A DNA stretch of 43,179 bases from assembly GCA_029778715.1 (NCBI GenBank), contig JAKOPT010000102.1, positions 1 to 43,179 on the forward strand. Direction: 5' to 3'. Source of the DNA: Actinomycetes bacterium (GTDB taxonomy: Bacteria; Actinomycetota; Actinomycetes; Actinomycetales; Dermatophilaceae). The position numbers and the translations under genes were made by a program. Under the pieces are notes generated by a model. It did no database searches, was not told the DNA's origin, and saw nothing but the letters and a program-made list of their open reading frames with translations. Every line of letters begins with the position of its first letter. Position 1 is the first letter of the stretch. Of this stretch, positions 23,572 through 32,293 are shown piece after piece.

Positions 23572-25806
23572 TCAGGGCAGACGGATGCGCAGGAACGTCG
23601 GGCGGTACTGCAGCGGATCGTTGGACACGACGCCTAGGTCGAGGTTGTTGCTGCTGTAGGACACGACCACCGAGCCCGGTTCGGGGAACAGGTCGGGATG
23701 TGCGAGCGGCATATAGCGCACCTGGCCCGGCGCCGACGCCACCAGCGGCGCCACCGCCTTTCCGCCATCCCACGGCCCGGTCGCCGACGGCGCACTCCAG
23801 ACCGTGAGGTCCTTGCCGAGGAAATCGTCCCGCTTGCTCACGGCATACCAGCGCTCGCCGACCGGGAAGACGCTCAGCGTCTGCGACACCCCGTTGACGG
23901 CCGGGATGAGCACCGCCGCGGCCGCCTCGTCGGCCACCCAAGAGCGTCCGTCCCAGTACGTCCAGGCGCCGGCATCGAGCACGGCGTCGACCGGCACCCG
24001 GGCAACCCGCAGCGAATACCCGAAGACGAGATCGGCCGAGGGATTGGCGGTCCCGAACAGGTAGAGGTAACGCGCACCACCGTCGGAGACCAAGGTCGCG
24101 GCCGCCCCCCAGGTGACGAACGCGCGCCCCGCCCGGTCCGCCCCGATGTCCTGGAGCGCCATCAGCTGGGGCACGCCGCCGCGGGGCACGACGAACACCG
24201 CCACTGACGCGCCGAGGTTCTCGAAATCCATTGAGCCCGATCCCGTCGTGCGCACCCGTTGGGCCGTGACGTAGACCAGATCGAAGCCGTCACGATGATC
24301 GGCAACGGTCGCCATCGGCCAGTAGCCCACGGCGGGCTGCCGCGCCGCGCCGGCCGTCACCCGGTCGGGAATGATCGCTCCGTTCCCGGCAGGGCGCACC
24401 GCCTGGATGCAGTCCGGTCCGAGGACCAGCATCGAGTTGCGCACGAACGACAGCGCGCCCGCCTCGCCGCGCAGCGTGTCGCCGAACATCCACACCCGCC
24501 GCCCGTCCTGCAACAACGCATCGGCCCCCACGTCGCCGCCGCGGAAGAGCGGCCCACCCCGCAGGGCCGCGATACGGTTGAGGTCGGCGACCGAGGACAC
24601 CGCTCCCGTGGCCAGGCAGGTCGTCGAGGTCGCCACCGGTGGGAGCACGGCTGTCGACGCCACGGTATGCCGCGGCACCAGCACCGTGGCCCCCACCAGG
24701 AGCGCCGTGAGCGGCACGACGAGGGCCAGCACCCGCAGCCGCCACACGCGCGTGAGCGCTCGGCCGGCCTGTTGACGCTCGGCGGGGAGGGTCCGTCGAC
24801 GCACCCGGCCCGCCAGCCACAACGTCACCACGGCGGCCACCGTCCAGGCCCCGAGCACCGCCCATTCGGCGCCCCACCGAGGCTGCCCACTCAACCCGCC
24901 AAGCACCGCCTCGGACCCCGCGCCCGGCACCCCGAGCCTGGTGAGGACGCGCCACGGACCACCGAGGAGGTAGGGGTCGACCCGGGCGAGGACCGGCAGC
25001 CCACTCCCCACGAGCCCGACGACGGCCAGCCCGAGCCCGGTCCACCCGAACACCGCCTGGAGCGCCATCGTCGTCAGCGCCACGCCCATCGCGAGCGCGC
25101 CCACGCCGGCGCCGGTGGCGAGCCGTTCCCCAGTCGACCCCAGGGCGGCGACCAACCCGAGCAGCGCCCCGGCGGTGCCGATGCCCAACCCCAGCCCCGC
25201 GACGCGCCCGACCCCGCGACGGGCGTCCGCGGCATACGGACCTCTGGCCCACCCGACCCCGACGACGGCGAGGAACCCCAGCCCCAAGCCGGCCACGGAC
25301 AGCCAATGCGCGCGATCCCGGCGGGCGCCCGCGTCGGCCGGCCCGACCTCGGTGACCTCGACGCGCGCGCCGCGGGCGGCCATGACGTTCTCGACCCGCA
25401 CCCGGATCGCGCGGGTGACTTGCGGGTCGCGCACGGTGCTCACGAACACGGTGTGCGTCGTGCCGCGCAGGTCGACGACGAGGGCACCGTAGAGATCGCC
25501 ACGCTCCACGTCGGACCGCACGTCCCCGGCATCGGAGGCGGCGAAGACGCTGAACGGATGCCCCGGAAGCGACTCGATCTCGGCCACGAGCTGCCCGGCG
25601 ACGACCGGTGGCGCCACCAGGGCCCCCGGCACGTCATGGGGCGCCAGGTCGGTGAGCGGTCGCCACAGCACGAGCCCGGCGATGACCTCGCAGGCGAGGA
25701 CGAGCCCCAGGATGACGGCGACCGGCAGCGGGAACGCCTCGGCCACCCGCGCCCGACGCGGGGGCGGTCGAAGTCCGGTATGCCGCGTGCTCACCTCAGG
25801 GGGCAC
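23572..25806 (-). CDS. Multi-pass membrane protein with extracellular DUF4185-like domain
   Basis: The 744-residue protein starts at GTG 25806, overlapping mnhG by 11 bases; a second GTG at 25794 is also possible. One membrane segment (about 29-48) is followed by an extracytoplasmic domain of about 115 residues that resembles the outer domain of YhgE/ABC-2 proteins, then about six membrane segments to about residue 375. The last 360 residues are predicted outside and resemble DUF4185 beta-propeller proteins: GPLFRGGDVGADALLQDGRRVWMFGDT, SFVRNSMLV, and WSAPSATGPWD. Some DUF4185 proteins are glycosidases (GH183 D-arabinanases of mycobacteria), but no catalytic assignment is safe here. It ends the mnh operon. 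Substrate and role are unknown. Confidence 0.65.
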   Translation of the reverse strand: MPPEVSTRHTGLRPPPRRARVAEAFPLPVAVILGLVLACEVIAGLVLWRPLTDLAPHDVPGALVAPPVVAGQLVAEIESLPGHPFSVFAASDAGDVRSDVERGDLYGALVVDLRGTTHTVFVSTVRDPQVTRAIRVRVENVMAARGARVEVTEVGPADAGARRDRAHWLSVAGLGLGFLAVVGVGWARGPYAADARRGVGRVAGLGLGIGTAGALLGLVAALGSTGERLATGAGVGALAMGVALTTMALQAVFGWTGLGLAVVGLVGSGLPVLARVDPYLLGGPWRVLTRLGVPGAGSEAVLGGLSGQPRWGAEWAVLGAWTVAAVVTLWLAGRVRRRTLPAERQQAGRALTRVWRLRVLALVVPLTALLVGATVLVPRHTVASTAVLPPVATSTTCLATGAVSSVADLNRIAALRGGPLFRGGDVGADALLQDGRRVWMFGDTLRGEAGALSFVRNSMLVLGPDCIQAVRPAGNGAIIPDRVTAGAARQPAVGYWPMATVADHRDGFDLVYVTAQRVRTTGSGSMDFENLGASVAVFVVPRGGVPQLMALQDIGADRAGRAFVTWGAAATLVSDGGARYLYLFGTANPSADLVFGYSLRVARVPVDAVLDAGAWTYWDGRSWVADEAAAAVLIPAVNGVSQTLSVFPVGERWYAVSKRDDFLGKDLTVWSAPSATGPWDGGKAVAPLVASAPGQVRYMPLAHPDLFPEPGSVVVSYSSNNLDLGVVSNDPLQYRPTFLRIRLP

Positions 25807-26158
25807 CTCGCGACTCGTGGACCTCGGTGTCGGAGAGCTCGTCGGCCGAGAGGGTGTCGGGTTCGATGAGCCCGATCCGGAACGCCTTGCGCCCGACCAT
25901 GTGCGAGGCCACCGGCGCGGTGAGCATTTGGGCGACCGCGACGAGCGCGAGGAGCGGGATCGCCGAGGGTTCGCGCAGCCGCAGCGCGAGCCCGGCGAGG
26001 ACGAGGAGCAACCCGAGGACCTGCGGTTTGGTCGCGGAGTGCATCCGGCTGAGCAGGTCGGGGAAGCGCAGCAGCCCGATCGCCGCGACCAGCGTGAGCA
26101 ACGCGCCGGCGAGCAGCAGCACCGCGGAGGCCACGTCGGCGATGGTGACCCAGGTCAT
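25796..26158 (-). CDS. mnhG: Na+/H+ antiporter subunit G (MnhG/MrpG)
   Basis: The 120-residue protein has three membrane segments and the family motif GLLRFPDLLSRMHSATKPQVLG. It is the smallest accessory subunit of the Mrp/Mnh hetero-oligomeric monovalent cation/proton antiporter. The ATG (26158) overlaps the mnhF stop in ATGA. The C-terminus is a short acidic tail. Its stop overlaps the start of the downstream DUF4185-like membrane gene, so that gene appears to belong to the same transcript. Confidence 0.93.
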   Translation of the reverse strand: MTWVTIADVASAVLLLAGALLTLVAAIGLLRFPDLLSRMHSATKPQVLGLLLVLAGLALRLREPSAIPLLALVAVAQMLTAPVASHMVGRKAFRIGLIEPDTLSADELSDTEVHESRGAP

Positions 26159-26433
26159 GAGTCGCCCCGCTTCGTATCCGCCCGCCCGCGCGTGAACCGG
26201 GCGACACTCACCGACCCGACGAACCCGACGAGGGTGAGGACGAGAAGCACCGGCAGGGTCGTCGTATGCCGCCGCACCGCAGCCTCGATGGCGATGGCGC
26301 AGATGAGGACCGAGACGATGACATCGAGGCCGATGGCCCGGTCGAGGGTCGTCGGGCCCTTCGTGAGGCGGACGATGACCAGGGTGGCCGACATCCCGAG
26401 GATGAGCATGCACGCGGCCAGGACGACGATCAT
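26155..26433 (-). CDS. mnhF: Na+/H+ antiporter subunit F (MnhF/MrpF)
   Basis: The 92-residue protein has three membrane segments with the family block VRLTKGPTTLDRAIGLDVIV, containing the conserved Asp of MrpF. It is joined to mnhE upstream and mnhG downstream by ATGA overlaps, so translation is coupled through the operon. In Mrp complexes subunit F sits with E and G at the proposed sodium pathway. Length is normal for the family. Confidence 0.93.
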   Translation of the reverse strand: MIVVLAACMLILGMSATLVIVRLTKGPTTLDRAIGLDVIVSVLICAIAIEAAVRRHTTTLPVLLVLTLVGFVGSVSVARFTRGRADTKRGDS

Positions 26434-27056
26434 CGCGGCCCTCCCGTCGGCCGGTCGGTGGGGGTGAGGGGTATGCCGTCGGGCTCGCGCTCGACGGGCG
26501 CGGTGTCGGCACCGAGAGCGCGCACCAGGCGGGCCTCCTGGGCGAGGACGTTGCGGCGAGCCCGGTCCGCCGCGGCCTCGTCGGGGGCATCGAGGACATG
26601 GATATAGAGGGTGTGCTCGGCGCGCGATGCCTCCACGACGACGCTGCCGGGCACGAGCGAGACCATCTCGGCGGTCAGGGTGAGGACGAAGTCGGAGGAG
26701 GTCCGCAGCGGCACCTTGATGACGGCGTTGACGAGGGGGCGTCGGCTCAGGGTCCGCTTCGTCACCTGCCAACTCGCCAGGACCAGGTCGACGTGGAACT
26801 TCACGGCGAGCCAGAGCAGCGCGCCCGGGCGCACCCGCAGCCGCATCCGCAGCCGCGGCAGCGGGAACACGAGCGACACCAGCGTCCCCACGACGACCCC
26901 GGACAGCAGGTTCCACCAGGACAGTTCGCGCCAGAGCACCAACCAGACGAGGGTGAGCCAGGCCACGGCCGTTGGCTGGACCAGGCGCCACCGGGGCACG
27001 CGGGCCCCCGGATCCACGACCGCGTCGCCGCCGGCATACCGGCGCTCGCGGGTCAT
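26430..27056 (-). CDS. mnhE: Na+/H+ antiporter subunit E (MnhE/MrpE)
   Basis: The 208-residue protein has an N-terminal hydrophobic pair of segments (AWLTLVWLVLWRELSWWNLLSG) and the typical soluble C-terminal domain, with VVVEASRAEHTLYIHVLDA. It is longer than many MrpE proteins because of a hydrophilic start and a Pro-rich end. ATGA overlaps link it to mnhD and mnhF. The first ATG (27056) is accepted because it overlaps the mnhD stop. Confidence 0.92.
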   Translation of the reverse strand: MTRERRYAGGDAVVDPGARVPRWRLVQPTAVAWLTLVWLVLWRELSWWNLLSGVVVGTLVSLVFPLPRLRMRLRVRPGALLWLAVKFHVDLVLASWQVTKRTLSRRPLVNAVIKVPLRTSSDFVLTLTAEMVSLVPGSVVVEASRAEHTLYIHVLDAPDEAAADRARRNVLAQEARLVRALGADTAPVEREPDGIPLTPTDRPTGGPR

Positions 27057-28750
27057 CGCCGGCTCCCGGACAAGACCGAGTCGACATAGACCGACGGGGT
27101 GCGCAGGTCATGCGCGGCCCGGTCGGTGTAGGCATAGAGCGGTCCGGCAATGACGGTGAAGACCAGGCTCATCCCGACCAGGGCCAGCGCCGGCACCGCC
27201 ATCGCGCGCGGCACCCGGTGCGGCAGGTCGTCGTCCTTGAGCAGTTGGTAGAGGTCGCGGTCGGGTTCCTCGTCGGACTGCAACCGCATCGCCTCCTCGA
27301 GTTCACGCACCCCAACGGTCACCGGGCCGACATGGACGTGGCCGCGGTGCGCCACGACGTCGGCGCCCTCGGCGACCACCCCGGCCTCGCGCCCCATCTC
27401 GGGCAGGGTCGCCGTGAGGTCCCGGGCCTGCTCGGGGGTGCGCCAGAACGCCAACGACCAGGTGCGGACCACGGCATACAAGGTGAGCAAACTGGTGACG
27501 ACCCCACCGATGACCAGCGCAAACGCCAGGGCGCTGCCCTGCTGCAAACCCCCCTGGAGCATCCCGACCTTGCCGATGAAACCCGACATCGGCGGGATAC
27601 CGGCGAGGTTCATCGCCGGCACGAAGAAGAGGATCGCGAGCATCGGCGACAACCGCGCCAACCCCCCGAGGCGCAGCAGGCTCGTCGACCCGGCCCGGAA
27701 CTCGATGAGCCCGACCACCAAGAACAGCGCCGTCTGGATCGTGATGTGGTGGGCAACGTAGAAGATGGCGCCCGACAACCCCGTGGGCGTGGCCAGGCCC
27801 ACCCCGAGCACGAGATAGCCGATGTGGCTGACGAGGGTGAAGGAGAGCATCCGCTTGATGTCGGTCTGGGCGATCGCGCCGAGGATGCCGACGATCATCG
27901 TCACCAGGGCCGCCCAGAGGAAAAGGTCGGTGAGGGCGCTGCCGGGGAAGAGCAGCGTCTGAGTGCGGATGATCGCGTAGATGCCGACCTTGGTGAGCAA
28001 CCCGGCGAACACGGCAGTGACCGGCGCGGGTGCCGTGGGATAGCTGTCCGGAAGCCAGAAGCCCAGGGGAAAAACGGCCGCCTTGATCGCGAAGGTCGTG
28101 AGCAGAAGCAGCTGGAGCACCAGGGACACCTGCGGGTCGAGGGTCGGCAGGCGCTGGGCCAACTGGGCCAGGTTGAGGCTGCCGGTCGCGGCATACACCG
28201 ACGCGATGGCGACGAGGAACAGGGCCGAGGAGAGCATGTTGACGACGACGTAGATGGTGCCGGCCCGCGCCCGGGGTTCGGTGCCCCCGAGGGTGAGCAG
28301 CACATAACTCGCGAAGAGCAGCATCTCGAAACTGACGAAGATGTTGAACAGGTCGCCGGAGAGGAAGGCGTTGGACACGCCGGCGACGAGCACGAGGAAG
28401 GTCGGGTGATAGACCGACACCGGGGTCTTCTCCTGATCCTCCCCGGTCATCCGCTGCCCGATGGAGAAGGCCAGCACGGCCAGGGTGACCAGCGACGACA
28501 CGACGAGCATGAGCGCGGACAACCGGTCGGCGACCAGCGAAATCCCGAGCGGCTCGGGCCAGCCGCCCACCCAGAGCACCTGCGGGCCGTGGCGGTCCAC
28601 GGCATACAACAGCCAACCCGAGACGACGACGACCGCGGCGAGAACCGACATGCTGACGAGCCGCTGGATGCGCGGGCGGCGCGAGAGCATGAGCGTGGCC
28701 CCGGTGCCGAGCAGCGGGAGGATCACGGGCAGCGGCACGAGAGCGTTCAC
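27053..28750 (-). CDS. mnhD: Na+/H+ antiporter subunit D (MnhD/MrpD)
   Basis: The 565-residue protein is a proton-pumping NADH dehydrogenase ND4/ND5-like antiporter subunit with about 14 membrane segments. Recognisable stretches are FNIFVSFEMLLFASYVLL (with the conserved Glu), TTFAIKAAVFPLGFWLPDSY (conserved Lys) and SHIGYLVLG. A hydrophilic insertion of about 85 residues before the last membrane segment makes it longer than usual (about 500). The GTG (28750) overlaps the mnhC stop in GTGA. Together with MnhA it forms the proton-conducting core of the antiporter. Confidence 0.95.
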   Translation of the reverse strand: MNALVPLPVILPLLGTGATLMLSRRPRIQRLVSMSVLAAVVVVSGWLLYAVDRHGPQVLWVGGWPEPLGISLVADRLSALMLVVSSLVTLAVLAFSIGQRMTGEDQEKTPVSVYHPTFLVLVAGVSNAFLSGDLFNIFVSFEMLLFASYVLLTLGGTEPRARAGTIYVVVNMLSSALFLVAIASVYAATGSLNLAQLAQRLPTLDPQVSLVLQLLLLTTFAIKAAVFPLGFWLPDSYPTAPAPVTAVFAGLLTKVGIYAIIRTQTLLFPGSALTDLFLWAALVTMIVGILGAIAQTDIKRMLSFTLVSHIGYLVLGVGLATPTGLSGAIFYVAHHITIQTALFLVVGLIEFRAGSTSLLRLGGLARLSPMLAILFFVPAMNLAGIPPMSGFIGKVGMLQGGLQQGSALAFALVIGGVVTSLLTLYAVVRTWSLAFWRTPEQARDLTATLPEMGREAGVVAEGADVVAHRGHVHVGPVTVGVRELEEAMRLQSDEEPDRDLYQLLKDDDLPHRVPRAMAVPALALVGMSLVFTVIAGPLYAYTDRAAHDLRTPSVYVDSVLSGSRR

Positions 28751-29181
28751 GAGGCCCCCTCTTCCTCGAAAACCTCGACGTCGCTGTCCCGGTGACCGGA
28801 GAACTCGTCGTCGGCGTCCTCGGTGGCCGCGCGGCGCCGGATCGCGGCATCCTCGACGTCGTCCTGGACGTCGTCGTGCCCGTTGAGTTGCCAACTGCGA
28901 TGCGCCATCGCCAGGAGGAACGCGATGGTCGCCAGCGAAATGACGATGGCCGTCAACACCAGGGCCTGGGGCAGCGGGTCGGACATCTGCCCCTCGGGGG
29001 TCTCCCCGACGAGCGGGGCGCCGCCGGCGCGACCCCCGGCGACCAGGAAGCACACGTTGGCGCCGTTGCCAATAAGGACGACCCCGATGAGGACCCGGGT
29101 GAGAGAGCGCTCGAGGACGAGGTAGACCCCGCAGCCGATGAGGGCCGCGGCGACGAGGATGAGGGTGACGTTCGCGCTCAC
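28747..29181 (-). CDS. mnhC: Na+/H+ antiporter subunit C (MnhC/MrpC)
   Basis: The 144-residue protein is NuoK-like with three membrane segments: VTLILVAAALIGCGVYLVLE, the IGVVLIGNGANVCFLVAG helix, and DPLPQALVLTAIVISLA. A charged, acidic tail of about 45 residues follows, absent from the shortest family members. The GTG start (29181) overlaps the mnhB stop in GTGA and its own stop overlaps mnhD. Confidence 0.94.
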   Translation of the reverse strand: MSANVTLILVAAALIGCGVYLVLERSLTRVLIGVVLIGNGANVCFLVAGGRAGGAPLVGETPEGQMSDPLPQALVLTAIVISLATIAFLLAMAHRSWQLNGHDDVQDDVEDAAIRRRAATEDADDEFSGHRDSDVEVFEEEGAS

Positions 29182-29729
29182 GGGGTCGCCTCGTCGAGTT
29201 CGCGGGCGTCGGCGGTGTCGCCACTAGCTTCGGCCTCGCGGCGCTGCCGCTCGATCTGCCGGTCCAGGCGCGCCCCGAAGGTGCGCAGCAGGTCGAGGAT
29301 CAACGCGACGACGACGAGATAGACCCCGATGTCGAAGCCGACCGAACTGACCAGATGCACATCCCCGAGGGGCCCGAGGTGCAGGTCGACGATGATGCTC
29401 TGGAACACCGCGCCCCCGAAGGCCACCGGCGCCAACCCCGACACCGCCCCGATGAACAGGCCGGTGCCCATGAGGATGCCGGCGTCGACGGGCGCGGCCT
29501 CGGTGAGTTCGTACTTGCCGCCGACGAGGTAGCGCACGACCAGGGCCAGCCCGGTCACCATGCCGGCGGCGAACCCACCCCCAGGATGGTTGTGCCCGGC
29601 GAAGAGCAGGTAGATCGCGTAGACGATGATCGTGTGGAACACCAGGCGGGTGACCACCTCGAAGATGATCGAGCGCCGGTCGGCCGCCAGGGTCCGCGGC
29701 CCGGGCAGCCACACCCGCCGCCCCGGCAC
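29178..29729 (-). CDS. mnhB: Na+/H+ antiporter subunit B (MnhB/MrpB), probably the C-terminal part of a split MnhA-B
   Basis: The frame encodes a clear MnhB domain of four membrane segments: RRSIIFEVVTRLVFHTIIVYA, AGHNHPGGGFAAGMVTGLAL, then DLHLGPLGDVHLVSSVGFDIGVYL. In many actinobacteria this domain is fused to the end of MnhA. Here family-like sequence (DIPYPAEVTKQPSVPGRRVWLPG) already appears upstream of any good start, in a frame shifted by one base from mnhA. The listed GTG (29729) is the first in-frame start near the domain but has no convincing ribosome site. The gene is therefore either translated by frameshift, started internally, or affected by a sequence error or mutation. Confidence 0.8.
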   Translation of the reverse strand: MPGRRVWLPGPRTLAADRRSIIFEVVTRLVFHTIIVYAIYLLFAGHNHPGGGFAAGMVTGLALVVRYLVGGKYELTEAAPVDAGILMGTGLFIGAVSGLAPVAFGGAVFQSIIVDLHLGPLGDVHLVSSVGFDIGVYLVVVALILDLLRTFGARLDRQIERQRREAEASGDTADARELDEATP

Positions 29730-32092
29730 ACTCGGCTGCTTGGTGACCTCGGCCGGATAAGGGATGTCCGCGACCGCCGGAAATCCGAGAGCCGGGTCTG
29801 GATGAAGATGAGGCTGGCCACCCCCGTGGCCGCGGCGACGAGCACCGCTATCTCGCCGATGGTGTCCCAGGCGCGAATATCGACGAGGGCGACGTTGACG
29901 ATGTTGCCGCCACCGCCATAACTCACGGCCACCCCGGGCCAGGCCGCCGACACCGGCACCTCGTGCCGCGCACCGGTCGTCACGAGCATGAACCCGGCGA
30001 CGGCGAGCCCGACGAGGGTGCCCAGGAGGATCCGCCAGTACCGGCGCCGGCTCAGCGGCCGGTCGGTGAAGTACTCGGGCAGCCGCCGCAGCACCAGGAC
30101 GAAGACGACGATGCTGACCGTCTCGACGAGGATCTGGGTGAGGGCCAGATCGGGGGCGCCGTGGAGGACGAAGAGCAGCGCGCACCCGTAGCCGACGGCC
30201 CCGACGAGGATGACGGCGCGCATCCGCCGCCGCGACCGGGTCGCCATGAGCGCGGCGAGGATGACGATGGCCCCGACGAGCGCCTGGGCCGGGCTATCCC
30301 ACAGGCGCGGCTGCCCGTGCCCGGCCACCGCCCGCACGAGCGCCGAGCCGGGCACGGCGAGCACGACGATCATGGTGATCGCCAGGTATGCCGCGAGCGA
30401 CCCGCGCTGGGTCAGGCTCGTCACCTCGACGGCCACCCGGTCCAGGCCCCGCATGACGTGCCGGTAGATCTGTTCGGCGCTGGTCACCTTGAGCAGCGAC
30501 TGCACCCGGGCCACGGCGACCCGCCGCCAGAACATCGCCGCACCCCCGAGCAGCGCCACCGCCGAGAGCGCCAGCGGCAGGCTCCACCCGTGCCACAGGA
30601 CGAGGGCCGGCTCGTGGGCACCCAAGGGGAACTGCGCGGCATAAGGGTCGAAGACCTCGGTGAGCAGGCCACCGGCGAAGGCCAGGACCAAGCCGGTGCC
30701 GGCGAGCACGAGCGGGGCCGCGACGAACGCCGGCCCGGGCGCGTGGAGCAGGGGGGTGTCACCGACCCCGCGTTTGTCGGCGAAGGCGCCCCAGACGAAC
30801 CGGATGGTGTATGCCGCGGTGAGGACCGAGCCGGCGACCACCCCGGCGAGCACCGCCCACCCGAGGCCCCCGGCCAAGGCGGTGCCGTCACCGGTGTGGG
30901 CGATGTCGATGAGCGCCTGGAAGGCCGCCTCCTTGGCGACGAAACCGAGGAGCGGGATGACCCCGGCCATCGAGAGGGCGCCCAGGAGCGCGGCGATGCC
31001 GACGGCGGGAGCGGTGCGGCGCAGGCCGGAGAGGCGGCGCAGGTCCCGCGTGCCCGTCGCGTGGTCGATGATGCCGACGACGAGGAACAAGGCGGCCTTG
31101 AAGAGCGCGTGCGCGAGAAGCAGGGCCAGCCCCGCGACGGCGGCGGCGCGGGTGCCGATGCCGAGGATGAGCATGAGGAAACCGAGCTGGCTCACCGTGC
31201 CGTAGGCGAGGAGCAACTTGATGTCGTATTGGCGCAGGGCCCGCCAGCCGCCGACGAGCATGGTCGCCAGGCCAAGGACGAGCAGGGCCGGGCGCCAGCC
31301 GGGAGTGGCGGCGAAAGCGGGGGCGAGGAGCGCGACGAGGTAGACCCCCGCCTTGACCATCGAGGCGGCATGGAGGTAGGCGCTCACCGGCGTCGGCGCG
31401 GCCATCGCCCCGGGGAGCCAGAAGTGGAACGGCACCTGCGCCGACTTGGTCAGGGCGCCGAGGAGCAGGAAGGCCACGGCGACGGTCAGCCCGGCCGACG
31501 GCAGCGGCGGATGGGCGACGAGCTCCGAAATCCGGTAGGTGCCGGCGCTCACCCCCACCATGAGCATGCCGACGAGCATGGCGAGCCCGCCGAGCGTGGT
31601 CACGATGATCGCCTGCATGGCCGCGGTGCGGCTGGTGGCCTTGGCGGCCTGGGTGCCGATGAGCAGGTAGGAGAAGACGGTCGTCAACTCCCAGAAGATG
31701 TAGAGCAACAGGAGGTTGTCGGCGACGACCAGCCCGAGCATCGCGGCGACAAAGGCGACGAAAACCCCGGCGAATCCCGGCACCTCGGGGGCGTCATCGA
31801 AGTAGCTCGCGCAATAGGCCAGCACGAGCGCCCCGATGCCGACGACGATGAGCACGAGCAGCCACTGCAGCGCACCGAGGGAGAAATCGAGGTGCAGACC
31901 CAGGTGCGGGATCCAATCGATGCGCTCGGTGACCCGCCCCCCGCTGCGAATGGTGCCCACGTGGGTCAGGGCCCAGCCGAAGGCGACCGCCGGCACCATC
32001 GCGAGGAGGGCGAACGCCTTGGTCCCCACCCGGCGCACCAGCGCGGGCGCCACCGCCGCTGTGGCGAACAGCGCGAGGATGCAGGCGAACAC
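29555..32092 (-). CDS. mnhA: Na+/H+ antiporter subunit A (MnhA/MrpA), frame departs from family near the 3' end
   Basis: The GTG at 32092 follows GTGAGG at a normal distance. The protein has the ND5-like core of about 14 membrane segments (LLLLYIFWELTTVFSYLLIG; LTKSAQVPFHFWLPGAMAAPTPVSAYLHA). The DUF4040 part (GYGCALLFVLHGAPDLALTQILVET) completes MrpA. Family-like sequence runs to IFIQTRLS (about 29786); the remaining 77 codons of this frame, to the stop at 29555, are Arg/Ser-rich out-of-frame sequence overlapping mnhB. It is the first gene of mnhABCDEFG and the main cation/proton-translocating subunit. The 200-base divergent gap upstream should hold its promoter. Confidence 0.88.
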   Translation of the reverse strand: MFACILALFATAAVAPALVRRVGTKAFALLAMVPAVAFGWALTHVGTIRSGGRVTERIDWIPHLGLHLDFSLGALQWLLVLIVVGIGALVLAYCASYFDDAPEVPGFAGVFVAFVAAMLGLVVADNLLLLYIFWELTTVFSYLLIGTQAAKATSRTAAMQAIIVTTLGGLAMLVGMLMVGVSAGTYRISELVAHPPLPSAGLTVAVAFLLLGALTKSAQVPFHFWLPGAMAAPTPVSAYLHAASMVKAGVYLVALLAPAFAATPGWRPALLVLGLATMLVGGWRALRQYDIKLLLAYGTVSQLGFLMLILGIGTRAAAVAGLALLLAHALFKAALFLVVGIIDHATGTRDLRRLSGLRRTAPAVGIAALLGALSMAGVIPLLGFVAKEAAFQALIDIAHTGDGTALAGGLGWAVLAGVVAGSVLTAAYTIRFVWGAFADKRGVGDTPLLHAPGPAFVAAPLVLAGTGLVLAFAGGLLTEVFDPYAAQFPLGAHEPALVLWHGWSLPLALSAVALLGGAAMFWRRVAVARVQSLLKVTSAEQIYRHVMRGLDRVAVEVTSLTQRGSLAAYLAITMIVVLAVPGSALVRAVAGHGQPRLWDSPAQALVGAIVILAALMATRSRRRMRAVILVGAVGYGCALLFVLHGAPDLALTQILVETVSIVVFVLVLRRLPEYFTDRPLSRRRYWRILLGTLVGLAVAGFMLVTTGARHEVPVSAAWPGVAVSYGGGGNIVNVALVDIRAWDTIGEIAVLVAAATGVASLIFIQTRLSDFRRSRTSLIRPRSPSSRVCRGGGCGCPGRGPWRPTGARSSSRWSPAWCSTRSSSTRSTCSSPGTTILGVGSPPAW

Positions 32093-32250
32093 GAACGGAC
32101 CTCACGGTCGTTGGACACGGAACTGGCACCCGTCGCGGGGGGACCCGGACGGCCGCTGCGCCCGAGCGTCGGCCCGAGTGCGGCGTGGCCCCCAGGGTAG
32201 TCGCTGGCCCCGACAGCGGGCGGGTTCCGGGCGCTGTCGGAGCCCCCACC

Positions 32251-32256
32251 TATGCT
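32251..32256 (+). promoter_or_regulatory. Candidate -10 box (TATGCT) for the SNF2 gene
   Basis: TATGCT matches TANNNT and lies 37 bases before the ATG at 32294, giving a short leader that contains one CGGCATAC-family octamer (32277-32284) overlapping the approach to the GAGGAGAG ribosome site. No good -35 is visible. Confidence 0.4.
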
Positions 32257-32293
32257 GGCGCCTGACCTTCGAACCGGTATGCCGAGGAGAGCC

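Noticed and set aside
29555-29785. The last 77 codons of the mnhA frame as a genuine C-terminal extension
   Set aside because: The translation is Arg/Ser/Cys-rich and unlike MnhA, while the -1 frame over the same bases encodes a clear MnhB domain.
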